In this document: positions 16,404 to 25,548 of the stretch, in pieces
Position numbering within the stretch: position 1 is the stretch's first letter
How the letters are laid out: every line of letters begins with the position of its first letter
Source: Streptomyces tailanensis
GTDB taxonomy: Bacteria > Actinomycetota > Actinomycetes > Streptomycetales > Streptomycetaceae
Length of the DNA stretch: 64,000 bases
Assembly (NCBI RefSeq): GCF_008386495.1
Contig: NZ_VTHJ01000001.1
Location: forward strand, 178,045 to 242,044
Direction of reading: 5' to 3'
Notes under the pieces: model-generated
What the model saw: the letters and a program-made list of their open reading frames with translations, nothing else
The model's database searches: none
Told to the model about the DNA's origin: nothing
Position numbers and translations under genes: made by a program

Positions 16404-17909
16404 ATGGACCTCGAGACGTTCCGCAAGCTGGCCACCGACCGCCGCGTCATCCCGGTCAGCCGCAAGCTCCTCGCCGACGGCGACACCCCGGTCGCGCTCT
16501 ACCGCAAGCTCGCCGCCGAGCGCCCCGGCACCTTCCTGCTGGAGTCCGCCGAGAACGGCCGCTCCTGGTCCCGCTACTCCTTCGTGGGCGTCCGCAGCCA
16601 CGCCACCCTCACCGCCCGCGACGGCCAGGCCCACTGGCAGGGCACCCCGCCCGTCGGCGTCCCCGTCGACGGTGACCCGCTCGCCGCCCTGCGCGCCACC
16701 ATCGAGGCGCTGCACACCCCCCACCAGGAGGACATGCCGCCCTTCACCGGCGGCATGGTCGGCTACCTCGGCTACGACATCGTGCGCCGCCTGGAGAAGA
16801 TCGGCCCCGGCGAGCGCGACGACCTCCGGCTGCCCGAGCTGACCATGCTGCTGACGAGCGACCTGGCGGTCATGGACCACTGGGAGGGCTCGGTCCTCCT
16901 CATCGCCAACGCCATCAACCACAACGACCTCGACACCGGTGTCGACGAGGCCTACGCCGACGCCGTCGCCCGCCTCGACGCCATGCAGGCCGACTTGGCC
17001 CGCCCCGTCGCCCAGCCCCCCGCGGTCCTCCCGCCCTCCGAACTGCCCGAGTACACCGCACTGTGGGGCGGCCCCGACTTCCAGGAGGCCGTCGAGGACA
17101 TCAAGGAGCGCATCCGGGCCGGCGAGGCCTTCCAGGTCGTCCCCTCCCAGCGCTTCGAAACGCCGTGCGCGGCAAGCGCGTTGGACGTCTACCGGGTCCT
17201 CAGGGCGACCAACCCCTCCCCGTACATGTACCTGTTCCGCTTCGACGGCTTCGACGTCGTCGGCTCCTCCCCCGAGGCCCTGGTCAAGGTCGAGGACGGG
17301 CAGGCCATGGTCCACCCCATCGCCGGCACCCGGCACCGTGGGGCGTCCCCGCAGGAGGACCAGGCCCTCGCCGACGAACTCCTCGCCGACCCCAAGGAAC
17401 GCGCCGAACACCTCATGCTCGTCGACCTGGGGCGCAACGACCTGGGGAGGGTCTGCGAGCCGGGCTCGGTCGAGGTCGTCGACTTCATGTCCGTCGAGCG
17501 GTACTCCCACGTCATGCACATCGTGTCCACCGTCACCGGCCGGGTGGCGGCGGGCCGTACGGCCTTCGACGTGCTGACCGCCTGCTTCCCCGCCGGCACC
17601 CTATCCGGAGCCCCGAAGCCGAGAGCCATGCAGATCATCGACGAGCTGGAGCCCTCCCGCCGAGGCCTCTACGGCGGCTGCGTCGGCTATCTCGACTTCG
17701 CGGGCGACTCCGACACGGCCATCGCCATCCGCACGGCCCTGCTGCGCGACGGCACGGCGTACGTCCAGGCCGGCGCCGGCATCGTCGCCGACTCCGACCC
17801 CCTCGCCGAGGACACCGAATGCCGCAACAAGGCGGCGGCGGTCCTGCGCGCGGTCCACACGGCGAACCGGCTCGGACAAGAGGGCGCGTCTCACGTGAAC
17901 CCCGAGTGA
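16404..17909 (+). CDS. trpE: Anthranilate synthase component I, 501 aa
   Basis: TrpE converts chorismate and ammonia to anthranilate with a TrpG partner, which is not in this window. The N-terminal domain contains FLLESAENGRSWSRYSFVG, including the LLES element used for tryptophan feedback binding. The catalytic domain shows FQVVPSQRFE, VGSSPEALVKV, PIAGTRHRG, LVDLGRNDLGRVC and GTLSGAPKPRAMQIIDELEP. All are intact and the length is normal. With only 12 nt after hisI there is no room for a leader-peptide attenuator directly upstream, so control must act at the hisI promoter or on the enzyme. Confidence 0.97.
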   Translation: MDLETFRKLATDRRVIPVSRKLLADGDTPVALYRKLAAERPGTFLLESAENGRSWSRYSFVGVRSHATLTARDGQAHWQGTPPVGVPVDGDPLAALRATIEALHTPHQEDMPPFTGGMVGYLGYDIVRRLEKIGPGERDDLRLPELTMLLTSDLAVMDHWEGSVLLIANAINHNDLDTGVDEAYADAVARLDAMQADLARPVAQPPAVLPPSELPEYTALWGGPDFQEAVEDIKERIRAGEAFQVVPSQRFETPCAASALDVYRVLRATNPSPYMYLFRFDGFDVVGSSPEALVKVEDGQAMVHPIAGTRHRGASPQEDQALADELLADPKERAEHLMLVDLGRNDLGRVCEPGSVEVVDFMSVERYSHVMHIVSTVTGRVAAGRTAFDVLTACFPAGTLSGAPKPRAMQIIDELEPSRRGLYGGCVGYLDFAGDSDTAIAIRTALLRDGTAYVQAGAGIVADSDPLAEDTECRNKAAAVLRAVHTANRLGQEGASHVNPE

Positions 17910-17930
17910 CGGCGACCCCGGTGCGCAGGC

Positions 17931-17936
17931 GATAGT
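17931..17936 (+). promoter_or_regulatory. -10-like GATAGT for leaderless mRNA
   Basis: GATAGT is 7 nt before the GTG at 17944. This supports that codon over the in-frame GTG at 17935. Confidence 0.45.
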
Positions 17937-17943
17937 GGAGTAC

Positions 17944-18579
17944 GTGACCGCTGTACCTCATCCCCGTTCCGAACCCGCGTTCGTCCGCTCCGGGCGGCGC
18001 AGCCTCGCCCTGGCGCTGCTGAGCGGCGCGCTGGGCGCGGCCGTGGCGCTGCTCGCCTCCCGGCAACTCTGGTCGCAGGGCACCGCCTCGATCGCGGGCG
18101 GCGCCTTCCCGCTGACCGCCAAGGGCAGCGACGTCACGGGTGTGCCGGCCGCCCTCGCCATAGTGGGCCTCGCCGCGCTCGTCGCCGTCTTCGCCGTACG
18201 CCGGTCGGGGCGCATCCTGGTGGCCGTCCTGCTCGCGCTCTCCGGCGCGGGCACCATCGCGGCGGCGCTGCTCGGCGCCTACGACAGTTCGGCGCTCGAC
18301 GACAAGGCCGCCGAGGCCTCCGGCGACACCTCCGCGACGGTCGACGCGCTCAGCCACACCGGCTGGCCGTATGTCGCGGCGGCCGGCGGGGCGCTCATCC
18401 TCCTCGCGGGGCTGCTCGCACTCCGCTACGGGCGGCTGTGGCCCGCGATGTCCGGCCGCTACGAGCGCGACGGCACCCCCCGGCCGCGCAAGGCCAAGCC
18501 CGTCGACCCGGACCGGCCCGAGGACATGTGGAAGGCCCTCGACCGCGGTGAGGACCCCACGGGCCCGGATCCGGCATAG
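17944..18579 (+). CDS. TIGR02234 family membrane protein (tryptophan-operon associated), 211 aa
   Basis: The protein has four predicted membrane helices: SLALALLSGALGAAVALLA, AALAIVGLAALVAVFAV, a stretch around ILVAVLLALSGAGTIAAALL and AAAGGALILLAGLLALRYG. A basic/acidic C-terminal tail reads RPRKAKPVDPDRPEDMWKAL. Size, topology and the place directly after trpE match TIGR02234, a family found beside actinobacterial trp genes. No biochemical role is known. The start is GTG 17944, supported by a -10-like hexamer 7 nt upstream; an in-frame GTG at 17935 would add three residues. Confidence 0.85.
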   Translation: MTAVPHPRSEPAFVRSGRRSLALALLSGALGAAVALLASRQLWSQGTASIAGGAFPLTAKGSDVTGVPAALAIVGLAALVAVFAVRRSGRILVAVLLALSGAGTIAAALLGAYDSSALDDKAAEASGDTSATVDALSHTGWPYVAAAGGALILLAGLLALRYGRLWPAMSGRYERDGTPRPRKAKPVDPDRPEDMWKALDRGEDPTGPDPA

Positions 18580-18752
18580 GCCGTACGACCGTCCGTCCGC
18601 CCCCTCCGTGACGGGCGGCACATGACCCCCACTCACGGCACGCGCCTGAGATACGGGACAATGGGCGGCGAGCGTCCACTCATCACGCGCTCGAGCGAAA
18701 CCCACGAGCGGAACGCATCGAGCACCACGCATTCAGCAACGAGGAGTAAGAC

Positions 18753-19025
18753 ATGGCGGGCAGCAGCCACGGTCACACCCCGGCCGCCTGGACCGGCGTC
18801 ACCATCGCCTTCATCGGTTTCTGCGTCTCGGGCGCCTACATGGTGATGGCCAAGCCGCTGGGATTCTGGGCCGGCATGGTCATCGTGGTCCTCGGCGGTG
18901 TCGTCGGCATGATCATGAAGGGCATGGGCCTCGGCCAGCCGAAGGACGCGCACGCCGTGTACCACCAGGCTTCCGCCAAGAGCAGCGAGGTCGTGACCCC
19001 CGAGCCTGCGGTCGCCAAGGGCTGA
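18753..19025 (+). CDS. HGxxPAAW family small membrane protein, 90 aa
   Basis: The signature HGHTPAAW is at residues 6-13, followed by two membrane helices (VTIAFIGFCVSGAYMVMA and WAGMVIVVLGGVVGMIMKG) and a soluble tail with VYHQASAKSSEVV. The HGxxPAAW family is confined to actinobacteria and usually sits in the trp region; its function is unknown. A GAGGAG motif precedes the ATG. GACAAT at 18657-18662 could be its -10, giving an ~80-nt leader. A 16-bp stem terminator follows immediately, making it a single-gene unit. Confidence 0.9.
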   Translation: MAGSSHGHTPAAWTGVTIAFIGFCVSGAYMVMAKPLGFWAGMVIVVLGGVVGMIMKGMGLGQPKDAHAVYHQASAKSSEVVTPEPAVAKG

Positions 19026-19033
19026 CTTCCGTC

Positions 19034-19072
19034 GAGGGGCGGTCCGGCGCCGATACCGCCGGACCGCCCCTC
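19034..19072 (+). terminator. Strong hairpin terminator, 16-bp perfect stem
   Basis: Arms GAGGGGCGGTCCGGCG (19034-19049) and its exact complement (19057-19072) enclose a 7-nt loop, starting 8 nt after the HGxxPAAW stop. Confidence 0.85.
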
Positions 19073-19097
19073 GCGCGCGTGTGCGGACCGCGCGGTG

Positions 19098-19103
19098 CAG
19101 AAT
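19098..19103 (+). promoter_or_regulatory. -10-like CAGAAT for leaderless mRNA
   Basis: CAGAAT is 7 nt before the GTG at 19111 and directly downstream of a strong terminator, so this gene needs its own promoter. Confidence 0.5.
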
Positions 19104-19110
19104 GCGGTGT

Positions 19111-19560
19111 GTGAACGCCGAGACCCAGCCCGTCGTGCCGCCGCCGCCCACCCCCGCGGTCGGCGGTGTGCTGCGACGCCTGTGGGTGCCCGCCGGGGTG
19201 CTCACGGCCGTCGGCGCGGCCTTCGCGTACGTCGCCGCCGTGGACCCCAACGAGCCCGGCCACTACCCGGTCTGCCCGCTCTGGCGTTTCACCGGCCTGT
19301 ACTGCCCCGGATGCGGCGGTCTGCGCAGCGCGCACGCCTTCGCGCACGGGGACATCGCGACCGCTCTCACCAGTAACGTGCTGGCCGTGGCCGGATTCCT
19401 GGGCTTCGCGGTGCTGTGGACCGTATGGGTGGTCCGTGAGGTGCGCGGACGGCCGATGCACGTCGCCCTCGGCCCTCTACAGCTGTGGACGCTAGGCACG
19501 TTGGCGCTGGTCTTCACCGTTGTCCGGAACCTTCCGTTCGGAGGCTGGCTCCACCCTTGA
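19111..19560 (+). CDS. DUF2752 family membrane protein, 149 aa
   Basis: The DUF2752 hallmark is present: YPVCPLWRFTGLYCPGCGG followed by LRSAHAFAHGDIATAL, with a CPGCG pair that may bind metal or form a disulfide. Hydrophobic helices flank it: AGVLTAVGAAFAYVAAV before, and VLAVAGFLGFAVLWTVWVV and LWTLGTLALVFTVVRNL after. The family has no known function. It has its own likely promoter right behind the terminator and ends before a palindromic repeat element, so it is probably monocistronic within the trp region. Confidence 0.85.
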   Translation: MNAETQPVVPPPPTPAVGGVLRRLWVPAGVLTAVGAAFAYVAAVDPNEPGHYPVCPLWRFTGLYCPGCGGLRSAHAFAHGDIATALTSNVLAVAGFLGFAVLWTVWVVREVRGRPMHVALGPLQLWTLGTLALVFTVVRNLPFGGWLHP

Positions 19561-19579
19561 TCGAATGGCGAACGTCCAG

Positions 19580-19636
19580 GATGGGGGCACCTCCCACCCG
19601 AGGCGAGAGAAGCTGGTTCGAGGGTGGGGGAGGGAC
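19580..19636. repeat. Palindromic repeat element between DUF2752 gene and trpC
   Basis: The core GATGGGGGCACCTC and the end GTGGGGGAGGG resemble the repeat at 28735-28837 and 48353-48437, though the middle part differs. CCTCCCACCC can pair with the G-rich right side to form an imperfect hairpin, which may terminate the upstream gene. Three TGTCAA/C direct repeats (19717, 19731, 19741) lie between it and trpC and may mark the trpC promoter. Confidence 0.5.
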
Positions 19637-19778
19637 CGCCGACAGCCGGATGCGAGAGCTGCGCCCCGCTCCGGATACCATCGCAGTGAACTGCCAGAAC
19701 CGGAGAACCGCTCGACTGTCAATACTTGGCTGTCAAACGTTGTCACCGATCGCAACCGTCTGAAAGGGGGCCGCTCGC

Positions 19779-20588
19779 GTGAGTGTGCTCGACGAGATCA
19801 TCGACGGAGTCCGTGCCGACCTCGCGGAGCGGCAGGCGCGCGTCAGCCTCGACGAGCTCAAGGAGCGCGCGGCGAAGGCTCCCGCGGCCAAGGACGGCGC
19901 GGCCGCCCTGCGCGGTGACGGCGTCAAGGTGATCTGCGAGGTCAAGCGTTCCAGCCCCTCCAAGGGCGCGCTCGCCGCGATCGCCGACCCGGCCGGCCTC
20001 GCGGCCGACTACGAGGCGGGCGGCGCGGCGGTCATCTCCGTCCTCACCGAGCAGCGCCGCTTCGGCGGCTCGCTCGCCGACCTGGAGGCCGTTCGCGCCC
20101 GCGTGGACATCCCCGTCCTGCGCAAGGACTTCATCGTCACCTCGTACCAGCTGTGGGAGGCGCGGGCGTACGGCGCCGATCTGGCCCTGCTGATCGTCGC
20201 GGCCCTCGACCAGTCGGCGCTGGAGTCGTTGATCGAGCGGGCCGAGTCCATCGGGCTCACCCCGCTTGTCGAGGTGCACGACGAGGACGAGGTCGAGCGG
20301 GCGGTGGACGCCGGCGCCCGGGTGATCGGTGTCAACGCGCGCAACCTCAAGACGCTCGAGGTCGACCGCTCGACGTTCGAACGGGTCGCCCCTGAGATCC
20401 CCGACTCCATCGTCAAGATCGCCGAGTCCGGCATCCGCGGGCCGCACGACCTCATCGCCTACGCCAACGCCGGCGCTGACGCGGTTCTCGTGGGCGAGTC
20501 CCTCGTCACCGGCAAGGACCCCAAGACCGCGGTCGCCGACCTCGTCGCCGCGGGCGAGCACCCGGCGCTGCGGCACGGCCGGGGCTGA
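19779..20588 (+). CDS. trpC: Indole-3-glycerol phosphate synthase, 269 aa
   Basis: A (beta/alpha)8 enzyme that closes the indole ring from CdRP. The catalytic lysine motif [24 protein letters not shown], the [18 protein letters not shown] strand, [13 protein letters not shown] and [11 protein letters not shown] are all present. The GTG start (GTGAGTGTGCTC) has AAAGGGGG upstream. It is the first gene of the trpC-trpM-trpB-trpA block. There is no fused TrpF domain, in line with PriA doing that step. Confidence 0.96.
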   Translation: MSVLDEIIDGVRADLAERQARVSLDELKERAAKAPAAKDGAAALRGDGVKVICEVKRSSPSKGALAAIADPAGLAADYEAGGAAVISVLTEQRRFGGSLADLEAVRARVDIPVLRKDFIVTSYQLWEARAYGADLALLIVAALDQSALESLIERAESIGLTPLVEVHDEDEVERAVDAGARVIGVNARNLKTLEVDRSTFERVAPEIPDSIVKIAESGIRGPHDLIAYANAGADAVLVGESLVTGKDPKTAVADLVAAGEHPALRHGRG

Positions 20589-20724
20589 CCGGGCATGACC
20601 GACCGCGCCGCCGCCATCACCACCACTGCCGACCGGCCGGGGTCCGACCCGGCCGGGGCGACGGGGTGTGCGGGGGCGGCGGTCCGGTCTGGGGTTATCA
20701 CTCACACGGGTGATCCGGGGCCGG

Positions 20725-20730
20725 TAGGCT
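20725..20730 (+). promoter_or_regulatory. -10-like TAGGCT just upstream of trpM
   Basis: TAGGCT lies 8 nt before the ATG at 20739. It suggests a separate near-leaderless transcript starting within the trp operon. No clear -35 was seen; an ATCAC/GTGAT hairpin lies just upstream. Confidence 0.35.
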
Positions 20731-20738
20731 GTGCCCCG

Positions 20739-20942
20739 ATGTTCTCGACGTTCTCGATCGCCATGACAACCAGGGACCCCTACGCCCGCCTCGCGCGCGG
20801 GTGCCGTCCCCGTGGCTGCCGGGCGCCCGCCCGCCGCGTCCACGGGCGCCGGGTCCGTTACGTCATCGGCGACGAGCCGGGCCAGGTGAACGGCATGCGA
20901 TGGCCCCACCGGCGTACGCGCCGGTCCCCTGCGACCAGCTGA
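20739..20942 (+). CDS. trpM: TrpM-type small basic protein, tryptophan biosynthesis modulator, 67 aa
   Basis: This small frame sits between trpC and trpB exactly where Streptomyces carries trpM (earlier called trpX), reported in S. coelicolor to modulate tryptophan synthesis and development. The product is strongly basic, with ARLARGCRPRGCRAPARRV, a possible Cys-x4-Cys pair, and RRVRYVIGDEPGQVNGMRW. The start is uncertain: ATG 20739 (67 aa) has TAGGCT 8 nt upstream, while ATG 20763 (59 aa, MTTRDPYARL) is also possible. Assignment rests on position, size and remembered sequence resemblance; mechanism is unknown. Confidence 0.75.
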   Translation: MFSTFSIAMTTRDPYARLARGCRPRGCRAPARRVHGRRVRYVIGDEPGQVNGMRWPHRRTRRSPATS

Positions 20943-21358
20943 GCCGCGCCCACCTTTCGCTTCCGCACGCCGGGTGCGCTGTCCTCGTCGGCCCCCTCAG
21001 GTTCCTTCCGGCCGGTTCGGCACCGCCGGTCCACGCCGCCGTGGTTGCTCGCCGTTGCGGCGGGTGAGTTCCGGTGAGGAAGCCGTCGGCTGAGGCGACC
21101 CCGGCGGGCGAGGCGACTCCGTGGGCCTACGAGGCTCCACCGGCTGCTGTCGAGGACCGTCTCTCCCGGCCCGGCACCCTGATTGATGTAGGCCGGCCTC
21201 CGATCACTTGGGATCGGCCCCCGTGGAGGTCTGTTGTGCCACCTCTGTCGGCAGTCAGGGCGGGCGGTGGCGGCAGGCCCCGGGGGCAGCGCGCGTACGT
21301 GATTTCCGTGACCCATAGTCCGACCAACGACGGGGCTACGCCCCTGTGAGGTAACCGC
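20943..21358 (+). other. 416-bp gap upstream of trpB, possible leader
   Basis: No convincing gene was found. The segment holds a perfect CCGATC/GATCGG hairpin at 21200-21217 and a GGGG/CCCC hairpin just before the trpB ribosome site (GAGG at 21349-21353). The length and these hairpins would allow an mRNA leader, but I found no leader peptide rich in Trp codons. Confidence 0.35.
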
Positions 21359-22648
21359 ATGTCCAGCGAGTTCTTCATTCCCGACCCGGAGGGTCAGGTT
21401 CCCAGCGCCGAGGGGTACTTCGGTGCGTTCGGCGGCAAGTTCATCCCGGAGGCGCTGGTCGCCGCCGTGGACGAGGTGGCCATGGAGTACGACAAGGCCA
21501 AGCACGACCCCGAGTTCGCGCGTGAGCTCGACGATCTGCTCGTGCACTACACCGGGCGGCCCAGCTCGCTCACCGAGGTGCCCCGGTTCGCCGAGCACGC
21601 CGGTGGCGCCCGGGTGTTCCTCAAGCGCGAGGACCTCAACCACACCGGATCACACAAGATCAACAACGTGCTCGGGCAGGCCCTGCTCACCAAGCGCATG
21701 GGCAAGACCCGGGTCATCGCCGAGACGGGCGCGGGGCAGCACGGCGTCGCCACCGCCACCGCCTGCGCGCTCTTCGGGCTCGACTGCACGATCTACATGG
21801 GTGAGATCGACACCCGGCGGCAGGCGCTCAACGTGGCCCGGATGCGCATGCTCGGGGCCGAGGTCATCGCCGTGAAGTCCGGCTCCCGGACCCTCAAGGA
21901 CGCCATCAACGAGGCGTTCCGCGACTGGGTCGCCAATGTCGACCACACCCACTATCTCTTCGGGACGGTCGCGGGGCCCCACCCCTTCCCCGCCATGGTG
22001 CGTGACTTCCACCGGGTGATCGGTGTGGAGGCCCGGCGGCAGCTGCTGGAGCGCGCCGGGCGGCTTCCCGACGCCGCCATCGCCTGTGTGGGTGGTGGGT
22101 CCAACGCCATCGGGCTCTTCCACGCCTTCATCCCGGACACCGACGTACGCCTCATCGGCTGCGAGCCTGCCGGCCACGGTGTCGAGACCGGTGAGCACGC
22201 GGCGACCCTGACCGCCGGTGAACCGGGCATCCTGCACGGCTCGCGGTCGTACGTCCTGCAGGACGAGGAGGGGCAGATCACCGAGCCGTACTCGATCTCG
22301 GCGGGGCTCGACTACCCGGGCATCGGGCCCGAGCACTCCTACCTCAAGGACAGCGGCCGTGGCGAGTACCGCGCTGTCACTGACGACGCGGCCATGCAGG
22401 CGCTGCGCCTGCTGTCGCGCACCGAGGGCATCATCCCGGCGATCGAGAGCGCCCACGCGCTCGCCGGCGCCCTGGAGGTCGGCAAGGAGCTGGGCAAGGA
22501 CGGGCTGATCGTCGTCAACCTGTCCGGGCGCGGCGACAAGGACATGGACACGGCCGCGCGCTACTTCGGCCTGTACGACACGGCCGCCGATGCCGAAATG
22601 GCCGCCGACGCGGCCGACATCGCCGAGATCGAGGGGGACGCCAAGTGA
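21359..22648 (+). CDS. trpB: Tryptophan synthase beta chain, 429 aa
   Basis: The PLP enzyme that joins indole and serine. [13 protein letters not shown] at the N terminus, the PLP lysine K100 in [17 protein letters not shown], the channel and activation segment [16 protein letters not shown], the phosphate-binding loop VGGGSNAIG and the C-terminal [14 protein letters not shown] are all intact. The C-terminal tail after residue 405 is an acidic Ala-rich extension. The ATG start follows GAGG with normal spacing, and the TGA overlaps the trpA GTG by 4 nt, ensuring equal synthesis of the alpha2beta2 complex. Confidence 0.97.
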   Translation: MSSEFFIPDPEGQVPSAEGYFGAFGGKFIPEALVAAVDEVAMEYDKAKHDPEFARELDDLLVHYTGRPSSLTEVPRFAEHAGGARVFLKREDLNHTGSHKINNVLGQALLTKRMGKTRVIAETGAGQHGVATATACALFGLDCTIYMGEIDTRRQALNVARMRMLGAEVIAVKSGSRTLKDAINEAFRDWVANVDHTHYLFGTVAGPHPFPAMVRDFHRVIGVEARRQLLERAGRLPDAAIACVGGGSNAIGLFHAFIPDTDVRLIGCEPAGHGVETGEHAATLTAGEPGILHGSRSYVLQDEEGQITEPYSISAGLDYPGIGPEHSYLKDSGRGEYRAVTDDAAMQALRLLSRTEGIIPAIESAHALAGALEVGKELGKDGLIVVNLSGRGDKDMDTAARYFGLYDTAADAEMAADAADIAEIEGDAK

Positions 22649-23463
22649 GCGGAAACATCCAGCTGTTGAGTGACACCCTCGCCGCCGCCAAGGCGGAGGG
22701 ACGGTCCGCGCTCATCGCCTATCTGCCGGCCGGGTTCCCGACCGTCGACGGCGGCATCGCCGCCATCAAGGCGGCCTTCGAGGGCGGCGCGGACGTCGTC
22801 GAGGTCGGGCTGCCGCACAGCGACCCGGTCCTCGACGGGCCGGTCATCCAGACCGCCGACGACATCGCCCTGCGCGGCGGCGTCAAGATCGCGGATGTGA
22901 TGCGTACGGTGCGGGAGGCCTTCGAGGCCACCGGGAAGCCCGTACTGGTCATGACGTACTGGAACCCGATCGACCGCTACGGCGTCGAGCGCTTCACCGC
23001 CGAGCTCGCCGAGGCGGGCGGTGCCGGGTGCATCCTGCCCGACCTCCCCGTCCAGGAGTCGGCGCTGTGGAGGGAGCACGCCGAGAAGCACGGGCTCGGC
23101 ACGGTCTTCGTGGTCGCGCCCAGCAGCAAGGACGCCCGCCTCGCCGAGATCACCGCGGCGGGCAGCGGCTTCGTCTACGCCGCCTCGCTGATGGGCGTCA
23201 CGGGTACGCGCGAGTCGGTGGGCGCGCAGGCCCAGGACCTGGTGCAGCGCACCCGGGCCACCGGCACCGACCTGCCCGTCTGCGTCGGACTCGGTGTCTC
23301 CAACGCAGCGCAGGCCGCCGAGGTCGCAGGCTTCGCCGACGGCGTGATCGTCGGGTCCGCGTTCGTGAAGCGGATGCTGGACGCGCCGGACGAGGCGGCC
23401 GGCCTGGACGCCGTACGGGAACTGGCGGGCGAGCTCGCGAAGGGCGTGCGCCAAGGCGTCTGA
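22645..23463 (+). CDS. trpA: Tryptophan synthase alpha chain, 272 aa
   Basis: TrpA cleaves indole-3-glycerol phosphate to indole. The two catalytic acids correspond to E53 ([11 protein letters not shown]) and D64 (LDGPVIQ). Substrate-loop and phosphate motifs follow: [34 protein letters not shown] and [12 protein letters not shown]. The GTG start is coupled to trpB. Length is normal, and the operon ends with a hairpin about 125 nt downstream. Confidence 0.97.
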   Translation: MSGNIQLLSDTLAAAKAEGRSALIAYLPAGFPTVDGGIAAIKAAFEGGADVVEVGLPHSDPVLDGPVIQTADDIALRGGVKIADVMRTVREAFEATGKPVLVMTYWNPIDRYGVERFTAELAEAGGAGCILPDLPVQESALWREHAEKHGLGTVFVVAPSSKDARLAEITAAGSGFVYAASLMGVTGTRESVGAQAQDLVQRTRATGTDLPVCVGLGVSNAAQAAEVAGFADGVIVGSAFVKRMLDAPDEAAGLDAVRELAGELAKGVRQGV

Positions 23464-23586
23464 ACGGGCGCGTGCCCCCGCGTGTGCCACGGCGTACGAG
23501 GGGGCGCGTGACGTTCGCCCGCTTGTCGTACGGGGTGGGTGGACGTAACGGGTCATCCGCTCACTCGAACGGGTGGAAGTGGGATC

Positions 23587-23609
23587 GGGGAGGCGCGGTG
23601 CGCCTCCCC
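23587..23609 (+). terminator. Hairpin downstream of trpA
   Basis: GGGGAGGCGC (23587-23596) pairs perfectly with GCGCCTCCCC (23600-23609) around a 3-nt loop. It lies 18 nt before the next start codon, so it could also act as an RNA element for the downstream gene. Confidence 0.65.
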
Positions 23610-23626
23610 GGTTCGTTCTGCGGGAT

Positions 23627-24400
23627 GTGAGCGAGAAGAACCGTGAGGGAAAGCGCACAGCCCGTGAGCGGCTGGCAAAGGAGCGCGAGAAGCAGAAGGC
23701 CGCCGAGAAGCGCCGTCGGGCGTTGATCGTGGGCGCCTCGGTGGTGTGTGCCCTGGGGCTGGCCGCCGTGATCGGCGTCGCGGCGGCGAACGCGGGCAAG
23801 GACGACGCCGAAGCCTCGGGCCCGGTCGTCGCGCCCTCGGGGGCCAACGGCGAGGACGGACTCGCGATCCCCGTAGGGGACGCCGGCGCCAAGTCGACCC
23901 TCACGGTGTGGGAGGACTTCCGCTGCCCGGCGTGCAAGTCCTTCGAGGACGCCTACCGCTCGACGATCCACGAGCTGACCGAGGCCGGCCGGCTGAAGGT
24001 CGAGTACCACCTCGTCACCCTCATCGACGGCAACATGGGCGGCAGCGGCTCCCGCAAGGCCGCCAACGCCGCCGCGTGCGCGCAGAACGAGGGCAAGTTC
24101 GCCGCGTACCACGATGTGCTCTTCGAGAACCAGCCTGCTGAGACCAAAGACGAATTCGCCGGCGACAGCAAGCTCATCGACCTCGCGAAGAAGGTGGAGG
24201 GGCTGGACACCCCGGCCTTCCGCAGCTGCGTCGAGGACGGCAGGCACAACAGCTGGGTCGCGAAGTCGAACGAGGCCTTCCGGAAGGGCAAGTTCTCGGG
24301 CACGCCCAGCGTGTTCCTCAACGGCACCAACATCTACGCGGACCGGTCGATGACCCCCGCCAAGCTGAAGCAGATGGTGGAGGCGAAGGCCAAGGGATGA
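23627..24400 (+). CDS. DsbA-like thioredoxin-fold protein, membrane-anchored, 257 aa
   Basis: The N-terminal 31 residues are highly charged (RTARERLAKEREKQKAAEKRR). One signal-anchor helix (ALIVGASVVCALGLAAVIGV) leads to an extracytoplasmic thioredoxin fold of the DsbA/DSBA-thioredoxin_4 type. The active site is C100-P-A-C103 in VWEDFRCPACKSFED, and the cis-proline loop is GTPSVFLNG near residue 224. It probably oxidises or isomerises disulfides in secreted proteins. The start GTG 23627 follows the trpA terminator; no strong ribosome site is visible. It precedes lgt, another gene for envelope protein maturation. Confidence 0.9.
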   Translation: MSEKNREGKRTARERLAKEREKQKAAEKRRRALIVGASVVCALGLAAVIGVAAANAGKDDAEASGPVVAPSGANGEDGLAIPVGDAGAKSTLTVWEDFRCPACKSFEDAYRSTIHELTEAGRLKVEYHLVTLIDGNMGGSGSRKAANAAACAQNEGKFAAYHDVLFENQPAETKDEFAGDSKLIDLAKKVEGLDTPAFRSCVEDGRHNSWVAKSNEAFRKGKFSGTPSVFLNGTNIYADRSMTPAKLKQMVEAKAKG

Positions 24401-24526
24401 GGCCCCTGGGCAGGCTGTGTCGGGTGGGGCTCGTGTGTCGTCAAGGGCCGGGTGGTACGGCGTTATGGACCCGTTGCCGGGCTGCCTGCCGTCTGCCGGG
24501 CCCGGCAGGGTAGCGTCGACCCTGCC

Positions 24527-25498
24527 ATGGAACTTGCCTACATTCCCAGCCCGTCGCGCGGGGTGCTGTACCTCGGACCCGTCCCGCTGCGCGGCTACGC
24601 TCTCTGCATCATCGTCGGTGTCTTCGTAGCGGTCTGGCTCGGCAACAAACGCTGGATCGCCCGAGGCGGGCGGGCCGGTACGGTCGCCGACATCGCGGTC
24701 TGGGCCGTGCCCTTCGGCCTCATCGGCGGGCGGCTCTACCACGTGATCACGGACTACGAGCTGTACTTCAGCGAGGGCCGTGACTGGGTGGACGCCTTCA
24801 AGGTGTGGGAGGGCGGGCTCGGAATCTGGGGTGCGATCGCCCTCGGTGCCGTGGGGGCGTGGATCGGGTGCCGCCGTCGTGGCATCCCGCTGCCCGCGTA
24901 CGCCGATGCCGTCGCGCCCGGGATCGCGCTCGCGCAGGCGATCGGGCGGTGGGGCAACTGGTTCAACCAGGAGCTGTACGGGCGCCCGACGGACCTGCCG
25001 TGGGCCGTGGAGATCACGTCCTCCACGGACGGGCGGATGCCGGGGACGTACCACCCCACGTTCCTCTACGAGTCGCTGTGGTGCATCGGGGTCGCGGTGC
25101 TCGTGATCTGGGCCGACCGGCGGTTCAAGCTCGGGCACGGGCGGGCGTTCGCGTTGTACGTGGCCGCGTACTGTGCCGGGCGGTTCTGGATCGAGTACAT
25201 GCGGGTCGACACGGCCCACGAGATTCTGGGGCTGCGGCTCAACAACTGGACCGCGCTGTTCGTGTTCCTCCTCGCTGTCGTCTTCCTCGTGGTGTCGGCC
25301 CGGAAGCGGCCGGGGCGGGAGGAAGTCGTGGAGCCGGGTGTCTCCGACGGTGACGGGGACGAGGGCTCCGCTTCCGTGGACCTTGAGAAGGACAGGGACT
25401 CGGGGTCTGCGGAGCCCTCGGGGAAGTCGGAGGAGAAGGACGACACCGAGGCCAAGGCCGACGACGAGGATCGGGCTGAGTCCGTCGAGAAGAGCTGA
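24527..25498 (+). CDS. lgt: Prolipoprotein diacylglyceryl transferase, 323 aa
   Basis: Lgt attaches diacylglycerol to the lipobox cysteine of prelipoproteins in the cytoplasmic membrane. About seven membrane segments are visible. Family signatures are present: GPVPLRGYALCIIVGVF, GGRLYHVITDYE, GGLGIWGAIALG, the Lgt motif GRWGNWFNQELYGRPTD, YHPTFLYESLW and FWIEYMRVD. The last ~50 residues form an acidic hydrophilic tail (Glu/Asp/Ser/Lys), longer than in enteric Lgt and typical of Streptomyces. TAGCGT at 24511-24516 may be the -10. Two hairpins follow the stop. Confidence 0.96.
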   Translation: MELAYIPSPSRGVLYLGPVPLRGYALCIIVGVFVAVWLGNKRWIARGGRAGTVADIAVWAVPFGLIGGRLYHVITDYELYFSEGRDWVDAFKVWEGGLGIWGAIALGAVGAWIGCRRRGIPLPAYADAVAPGIALAQAIGRWGNWFNQELYGRPTDLPWAVEITSSTDGRMPGTYHPTFLYESLWCIGVAVLVIWADRRFKLGHGRAFALYVAAYCAGRFWIEYMRVDTAHEILGLRLNNWTALFVFLLAVVFLVVSARKRPGREEVVEPGVSDGDGDEGSASVDLEKDRDSGSAEPSGKSEEKDDTEAKADDEDRAESVEKS

Positions 25499-25519
25499 GG
25501 TTTCGCACGGGTTGCTGTG

Positions 25520-25540
25520 ATCCGCCGCTCCGCGGCGGAT
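25520..25540 (+). terminator. First hairpin after lgt
   Basis: ATCCGCCGC and GCGGCGGAT pair around a TCC loop, 21 nt after the lgt stop. Confidence 0.7.
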
Positions 25541-25548
25541 GTTCCCCA

